From Pseudomonas bharatica CSV86 (GTDB lineage Bacteria; Pseudomonadota; Gammaproteobacteria; Pseudomonadales; Pseudomonadaceae), in NCBI RefSeq assembly GCF_000319305.2, contig NZ_AMWJ02000001.1, positions 1-64,000 on the forward strand: a stretch of 64,000 bases of DNA. The letters are read 5' to 3'. The translations under genes were made by a program, and so were the position numbers. This document shows positions 59,901-64,000 of the stretch, one piece after another. Within the stretch, counting starts at the first letter, position 1, and every line of letters starts with the position of its first letter. Under the pieces are notes generated by a model. It saw nothing but the letters and a program-made list of their open reading frames with translations. It was not told where the DNA came from and ran no database searches.

Positions 59901-61426
59901 AGGGAAGAGTCCTCACCTTGTTCTTCTTCATCGCCTTTCACGGCTTGCAGCGCCAGCGCACCCGGGCCTGGACCGAGGGCGCCACGGGCGGCGCGCTCCT
60001 GTTCCAGCAGGCGCTGGGCGGCGGCTTTCTGTTGCGGATTCAGTTGGCTGTCCAGCTCGCCGGCCAGGGCGGTGGACTGTTCGCTCGGGTTGGCCTGCGC
60101 CAGTTGCGCGAAGACCCACGCATTGACCGGGTTCTGGCGGATGCCGTGGCCTTCGCTGTACAGCTGGGCCAGGGCGTAGTCGGCGCTGAGCTGGCCGCCT
60201 CGGGCGGCCTGGAGCAGATGGTCGACCGCTTTCTGCGGTTCGACGATGCCCAGGTAGCCGCGGCGATAGAGCTGGCCGAGGTAGTAATGGGCGCTGACCT
60301 CGCCGGCTGCGGCAGCGGCCAGCAGATGGGTCTCGGCCAGCTTGGCATCGGCGGGGATGCTCTTGCCTTCGTAATAGAGGCGACCGAGCAGCAGTTCGGC
60401 GCGCGGCTGTTCGGCGTCGCGGCCCTTGTCGATGTATTCCATCAGCTTGTCGCTGTCGCCCAGTTCGGGGAAGTCGTACAGCAGTTGCGCCAGGCTGACC
60501 CACGACGCCGGATTCTGTGGCGCGATGTCTTCGAGCAGGGCCTGGGCGGTTTTCTCGTCGGTCTGGCCGAGGCTACGGTCGGCGAGCACGCGGGCTACGC
60601 TGTCGACCCGGCTGGCCGGAACGGTGCCGCGCTGGTAAGCGCTCTTGAGCTGCTCCAGCAGCGCTGCCTGCTGTTCCGGCTGGGCGCGTTTCTGGTACAC
60701 GGTGGCCAGTTCGACGTAGCAGATATCGGTGCTGTTCAGGGCCGCCTTGCAGATCCGTTCGACCTCGTCCAGATGCTGGTCGTAGGTGCCTTGGGTGCGG
60801 TAGAGCAGGACCTGGGCCAGGCCGGCCTCCGGGTAGCCGGCGCTGCGCCACTGGTCGATCTGCTGCTGGGCGTTCACCTTGGGGAAGCTCTGCGGGTATT
60901 GCAGGTAGAGCATCGCCAGGGGAATCAGGGTGTTGCTTTCGCCACTGGCGAAGGCCTGTTTCAGCAGGGTTTCGGCTTCGTGGCGTTCGGCTTCGCTGCT
61001 GTCCGGCTTGGCCACCAGCAGGCGGCCAAGACGGGCCTGGGCGCGGGACGAGGTTTGAGCGGCAGCGCGGTAGGTGGCCTCGGCCTGCTTGAGTTCGGCC
61101 GGGTCGCCGGTTGCCACCTGGATATCGGCGAGGCCGACCTGCGCTTCGCTGTAGCCGAGGTCGGCGAGCTGCCGGTAGTTGCGTTCGGCGGTGGCGGTGT
61201 CGCCGTTCTTCAGGGCCTCGTTGGCCAGGCGCTGGTCGGGCAGGCCGGCGCAGCCGGTGAGGCTGATCGCCAGGGCCAGGGCACAGAGCAGTGGTGTGGA
61301 TGAGGGCCTCATCGCTGGCAAGCCAGCTCCCACAGGGTTCGAGGCTGCCCACGACACCGAGTCCGACTCAGGTCCTGTGGGAGCTGGCTTGCCAGCGATT
61401 GGGAGCACTGCGGAATAACTGTTCAT
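59897..61426 (-). CDS. algK: Alginate export lipoprotein AlgK (TPR), with REP-encoded N-terminal extension
   Basis: AlgK is an outer-membrane lipoprotein scaffold of Sel1/TPR repeats that helps place AlgE. The core here has the lipobox [11 protein letters not shown] and repeated A..(Y/L)(L/Y)G.(L/L)Y(Y/R)(E/R)G motifs such as [20 protein letters not shown] and [20 protein letters not shown]. An ATG at 61426 has GAGGG upstream, but from there about 38 residues ([11 protein letters not shown] through [10 protein letters not shown]) are encoded by a REP pair before the lipoprotein signal begins. An ATG inside the REP at 61312 would give a 471-residue protein with a normal signal, close to the usual length. 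The start therefore is uncertain. Confidence 0.88.
   Translation of the reverse strand: MNSYSAVLPIAGKPAPTGPESDSVSWAASNPVGAGLPAMRPSSTPLLCALALAISLTGCAGLPDQRLANEALKNGDTATAERNYRQLADLGYSEAQVGLADIQVATGDPAELKQAEATYRAAAQTSSRAQARLGRLLVAKPDSSEAERHEAETLLKQAFASGESNTLIPLAMLYLQYPQSFPKVNAQQQIDQWRSAGYPEAGLAQVLLYRTQGTYDQHLDEVERICKAALNSTDICYVELATVYQKRAQPEQQAALLEQLKSAYQRGTVPASRVDSVARVLADRSLGQTDEKTAQALLEDIAPQNPASWVSLAQLLYDFPELGDSDKLMEYIDKGRDAEQPRAELLLGRLYYEGKSIPADAKLAETHLLAAAAAGEVSAHYYLGQLYRRGYLGIVEPQKAVDHLLQAARGGQLSADYALAQLYSEGHGIRQNPVNAWVFAQLAQANPSEQSTALAGELDSQLNPQQKAAAQRLLEQERAARGALGPGPGALALQAVKGDEEEQGEDSSL
61303..61400. repeat. REP pair inside the 5' coding end of algK
   Basis: GGCCTCATCGCTGGCAAGCC and the inverted CCTGTGGGAGCTGGCTTGCC are separated by a 35-bp spacer. 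The pair lies between two possible algK start codons (61426 and 61312) and reads without stop in the algK frame. Confidence 0.9.
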
Positions 61427-61439
61427 CGAGGAACCCTCT

Positions 61440-62606
61440 TCAGAGCCCATGCGCCATGGCGCTGTCGATCAGCCAGTCCAGCGACGGGCCGCGCTTGGCG
61501 TTGACGCTCGCCGGCAGGCCGACCATCTGGCTCGGCAGCGGTGCATCCGGCTTGATCTGCACGCGGATGTCCGATGACAGGTCGTCGCTGTTGAGGTTGG
61601 CGCTGCTGACGATGCGCCCGGTGCGCTCTTCGCCGTCGCCGGCGATCTGGAAGTTGACCCGGGTGCCTGGCTTGACGTCGTCGAACTGGCGATAGCTGAA
61701 GCGTGCGTCGATGGTCGGGGTGCTGGTGCGCGGGATCAGTTGGAAGATCACCGCGCCCTTGGCCGCGTACTGGCCGTCATCCACCAGTTGGCGGGCGACG
61801 GTGCAGTCGCACGGGCTGGTAAGGGTGCCGCTCATCTGCTTGCCGAACAGTTCCTCGACCTTGGCCGGTTCCAGTTGCTCGTTGTCCAGGTGGCCCTTGA
61901 GCAGGTCGAGCATGCTGGTGCTGAACGAAGCCAGCGGCGCCCCCTTGACGACCTCGGCACCGTTTTCCACCAGGGCCTGCAGGGTGCCGTCGCGCGGCAT
62001 GGTGACTTGGGTGGTGGGCACGCTGACCACGCCGGCTTCGGCATGGCTGACGAAGTACACGCCGTACACCGACTTGGCGATGAAGGCGAAGGCGGCGACG
62101 CCGACCACGAACACGCCGAGGCTGAACGTCACGGCGCGCAGGCGGCCCAACGGGCTGAGGCCGCCGCCGTCGTTCTTCTGCTTGCGTGCCTTGGTGAAGT
62201 TGTCGCGCTGCAGGGTACTGAGCACGTCGCCGATGCTGATCAGCTCGCCGGACAGGTGCGAGGTGATCAGGTGGCGCAAGGTGGCGATGTCGCGTGGCTC
62301 GAGATTCTGGAACTGCACGCCGGTCCGGCCGTCGGCCGCGTTGTGCGAGCGCACCTGGAACTCGATATCCATCGACAGGCCCAGGTTGTCGACGGTGAAT
62401 TGCAGGCGTCCGCGCATCACTTCGCCCACTGGCAGCGGCTGTTTGGCGTGGAAGCTCAGGCCGCCTGCGGAAAGGTCTTCGACCTTGACCTCGACGGTCT
62501 CGCGGTTCGCGTTCAGGTAGCGCAGCCTGGCCGGGATCTTGACCCGGGCATGCTGGCGCTGGGTTTCGGACTCATGCACGACATTGACATTCACGGCGGT
62601 ATTCAT
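61440..62606 (-). CDS. alg44: Alginate co-polymerase Alg44 (PilZ c-di-GMP receptor)
   Basis: The product has 388 residues. The N-terminal PilZ domain has both cyclic-di-GMP motifs: QRQHARVKIPARL (RxxxR) and VEDLSAGGLSF (DxSxxG). A single transmembrane segment (about 155-180) is followed by a periplasmic HlyD/MFP-like domain. Binding of c-di-GMP to Alg44 is required for polymerisation by Alg8. It is 13 bp before the algK start. Confidence 0.96.
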   Translation of the reverse strand: MNTAVNVNVVHESETQRQHARVKIPARLRYLNANRETVEVKVEDLSAGGLSFHAKQPLPVGEVMRGRLQFTVDNLGLSMDIEFQVRSHNAADGRTGVQFQNLEPRDIATLRHLITSHLSGELISIGDVLSTLQRDNFTKARKQKNDGGGLSPLGRLRAVTFSLGVFVVGVAAFAFIAKSVYGVYFVSHAEAGVVSVPTTQVTMPRDGTLQALVENGAEVVKGAPLASFSTSMLDLLKGHLDNEQLEPAKVEELFGKQMSGTLTSPCDCTVARQLVDDGQYAAKGAVIFQLIPRTSTPTIDARFSYRQFDDVKPGTRVNFQIAGDGEERTGRIVSSANLNSDDLSSDIRVQIKPDAPLPSQMVGLPASVNAKRGPSLDWLIDSAMAHGL

Positions 62607-62645
62607 GGCGATGTTTTCCTGTTGGATCCGTAGGGTTGCGGCGAC

Positions 62646-64000
62646 TCACACGACCACGAACAGCACAGCAACGAAGATGCTGGCCGCCGAGAAGGTCATG
62701 GTCCGGGAGGACCAGGTGTTGAACCATTGCTGGAAGCTGGCGAGGTCGCGTTTGAGTGCGGTGGGCTGGCGGGTCCAGGACTGGCGGTCGAGGCGGAAGA
62801 ACACGTAGATCTTCATCAGCGCGCCGACGATCTGGTTGTAATAGAGGATCAGCGGGTAGGCCGGGCCGATCTTGTGTCCGGAGCACAGCAGCATGATCGT
62901 GAGGATCAGGCGGGTGATGCCGATCCACAGCAGGTAGGCGAGGATGAACTTGCCGCCGAACTTGAAGCTGGCGATCAGCGCCACGGTCAGGCCGAGCAGG
63001 CTGGTCCACATCGAGACGCGCTGGTCGAACAGCACCACGCTGGTGAACAGGCCGAGGCGGCGCATCCCCAGGCCCAGGGCGCGGGAGTTCTGCCGCAGGT
63101 TGTTGCCGTACCAGCGGTACATCAGCTTGCGGCTGGCCTTGAAGAAGCTCTTTTCCGGCGGGTGCTCGACGGTGTTGATGTCGGCGTCGGGCACGTAGAA
63201 GGTGTCGTAGCCCAGGCGCATCAGGCTGAACCAGCTGGACTTGTCGTCGCCGGTGAGGAATTTGAAGCGGCCGAGGCGCCAGTGGTACAGCGAGTCGCTT
63301 TCGACGTCGGCGATGAATTCGGGGTTGGTCACTACCGTGGCGCGGAACATCGACATGCGCCCGGTCATGGTCAGCACGCGCTTGGACAGGGCCATGGAGC
63401 ACATGTTGATGTGGCGTTGGGCGAAACGCAACTTGTGCCATTCGCTCATCACGTAGCCGCCGCGCACTTCGCAGAATTCATTGGTGGTCAGGCCGCCGAC
63501 ATTGCCGAACAGCTTGAACCAGGGCACGGTCTTGCGTACCACGCCTTCGCCGAGCACGGTGTCGCCGTCGATCACCGCAACCACGGCATTCTCGTCCGGC
63601 AGGTGGCGGGAGATGGCGCGGAAACCGAAGGCCAGGCCGTCGCGCTTGCCGGTCCCGGCGATGCGCACGAAGTCCAGGCTGACGTGTTCCGGCGGGTTGT
63701 ACTTGGCCCACAGGCTCTTGATCAGCAGCTCGTCGGACATTTCCACCAGCGAGCAGACCACGGTGGTCGGGTAGCCGCACTGGATCGCTTCGCGGATGAC
63801 CGAGCTGTACACTTGGGCGGTGGTCAGGGCGTCGATGCGGAAACTGGTGACCATCAGGTACACGTGGGACGGATCGGCCGCCTTGCCCAGCTTGCGCACC
63901 TGGCGCCGCAGCCGTGGGTAGACCACGTAGAGGAACAGCATGCCGCGCACGAAATGGGTCGCGCCCATGGAATAGCGCCAGATGCCGACGGCGCCGATCA
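62646..64000 (-). CDS. alg8: Alginate polymerase Alg8 (glycosyltransferase family 2), 5' end outside window
   Basis: The GT2 catalytic core is visible: [14 protein letters not shown] (DxD-type), EFCEVRGG and the QxxRW-like [11 protein letters not shown] region with the membrane helices after it ([15 protein letters not shown] and others). The frame is open to the window edge; upstream residues [10 protein letters not shown] continue before any internal Met, so about 40-60 residues and the start lie beyond base 64000. Alg8 polymerises GDP-mannuronate at the inner membrane. algD is expected next, outside the window. Confidence 0.95.
   Translation of the reverse strand, partial: IGAVGIWRYSMGATHFVRGMLFLYVVYPRLRRQVRKLGKAADPSHVYLMVTSFRIDALTTAQVYSSVIREAIQCGYPTTVVCSLVEMSDELLIKSLWAKYNPPEHVSLDFVRIAGTGKRDGLAFGFRAISRHLPDENAVVAVIDGDTVLGEGVVRKTVPWFKLFGNVGGLTTNEFCEVRGGYVMSEWHKLRFAQRHINMCSMALSKRVLTMTGRMSMFRATVVTNPEFIADVESDSLYHWRLGRFKFLTGDDKSSWFSLMRLGYDTFYVPDADINTVEHPPEKSFFKASRKLMYRWYGNNLRQNSRALGLGMRRLGLFTSVVLFDQRVSMWTSLLGLTVALIASFKFGGKFILAYLLWIGITRLILTIMLLCSGHKIGPAYPLILYYNQIVGALMKIYVFFRLDRQSWTRQPTALKRDLASFQQWFNTWSSRTMTFSAASIFVAVLFVVV

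Noticed and set aside
56532..60179. Long plus-strand open frame across algG, algE and algK
   Set aside because: The alginate genes on the minus strand are certain and co-directional; the plus frame shows no recognisable domain.
21301..61400. Repeated palindromic units considered as a CRISPR array
   Set aside because: The units are dispersed singly or in inverted pairs, not evenly spaced direct repeats with unique spacers, and no cas gene is present; they are REP elements.

Overview
The window is a GC-rich Pseudomonas chromosome segment, most like the P. putida/P. fluorescens lineages. The support is a complete alg operon, an hmgRABC homogentisate cluster, a short-LOV photoreceptor next to a LitR-like MerR regulator, and many copies of a Pseudomonas-type REP with core TGTGGGAGCTGGCTTGCCAG. 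No rRNA, tRNA, CRISPR array or prophage was seen.

Layout. 1-6616: the 3' half of a very large autotransporter whose first 3.2 kb is broken by many frameshifts. 6714-11066: an acyltransferase gene split by an ISL3-family element (7381-10615) that carries an ArsR-type regulator and an ArsP/DUF318-type permease, with an 8-bp target duplication and a 250-bp tandem duplication of its left end. 11203-16754: a DUF1244-HopJ ORF, folM, an ABM-domain gene, a LitR-like regulator without cobalamin ligands, a PilZ-like protein, a short LOV protein and a flavodoxin; this looks like a blue-light and folate/pterin neighbourhood. 16756-21285: LysR, lrgAB, an alpha/beta hydrolase, an SDR and a small membrane protein. 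21661-25899: hmgR divergent from hmgABC. 26007-28942: a SirB1-like protein, an amino-acid dehydrogenase, yebG with a clear LexA box, and psiE. 29084-38731: an accessory nutrient-uptake locus with a di-iron membrane desaturase, a PhnD-like binding protein, an ECF sigma factor, FecR, a TonB receptor with an STN domain, an OpuAC-type binding protein, an ornithine-cyclodeaminase-like protein and a HAL/PAL-like protein. A 41-nt motif repeated before the desaturase and the receptor gene probably defines the sigma factor's promoters. 39219-40674: an IS3-family element. 40724-49197: a universal stress protein, LysR plus an MFS/HlyD/OMF tripartite pump, two SDRs and two small unknown proteins. 49291-64000: the alginate operon on the minus strand, algA back to a partial alg8, with REP pairs between algI and algL and inside the 5' coding end of algK.

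A recurring feature matters for every reader. Five otherwise well-conserved genes (ABM, PilZ-like, two SDRs, algX) and the autotransporter each lose frame at a short G or C run, and each would be restored by adding one G or C. This pattern points to systematic single-base undercalling in the assembly rather than to many recent pseudogenes. Candidate novelties are the 29-39 kb ECF/TonB locus with its duplicated promoter-like motif, and the HAL-like protein whose MIO tripeptide reads Ala-Ser-Asp instead of Ala-Ser-Gly.
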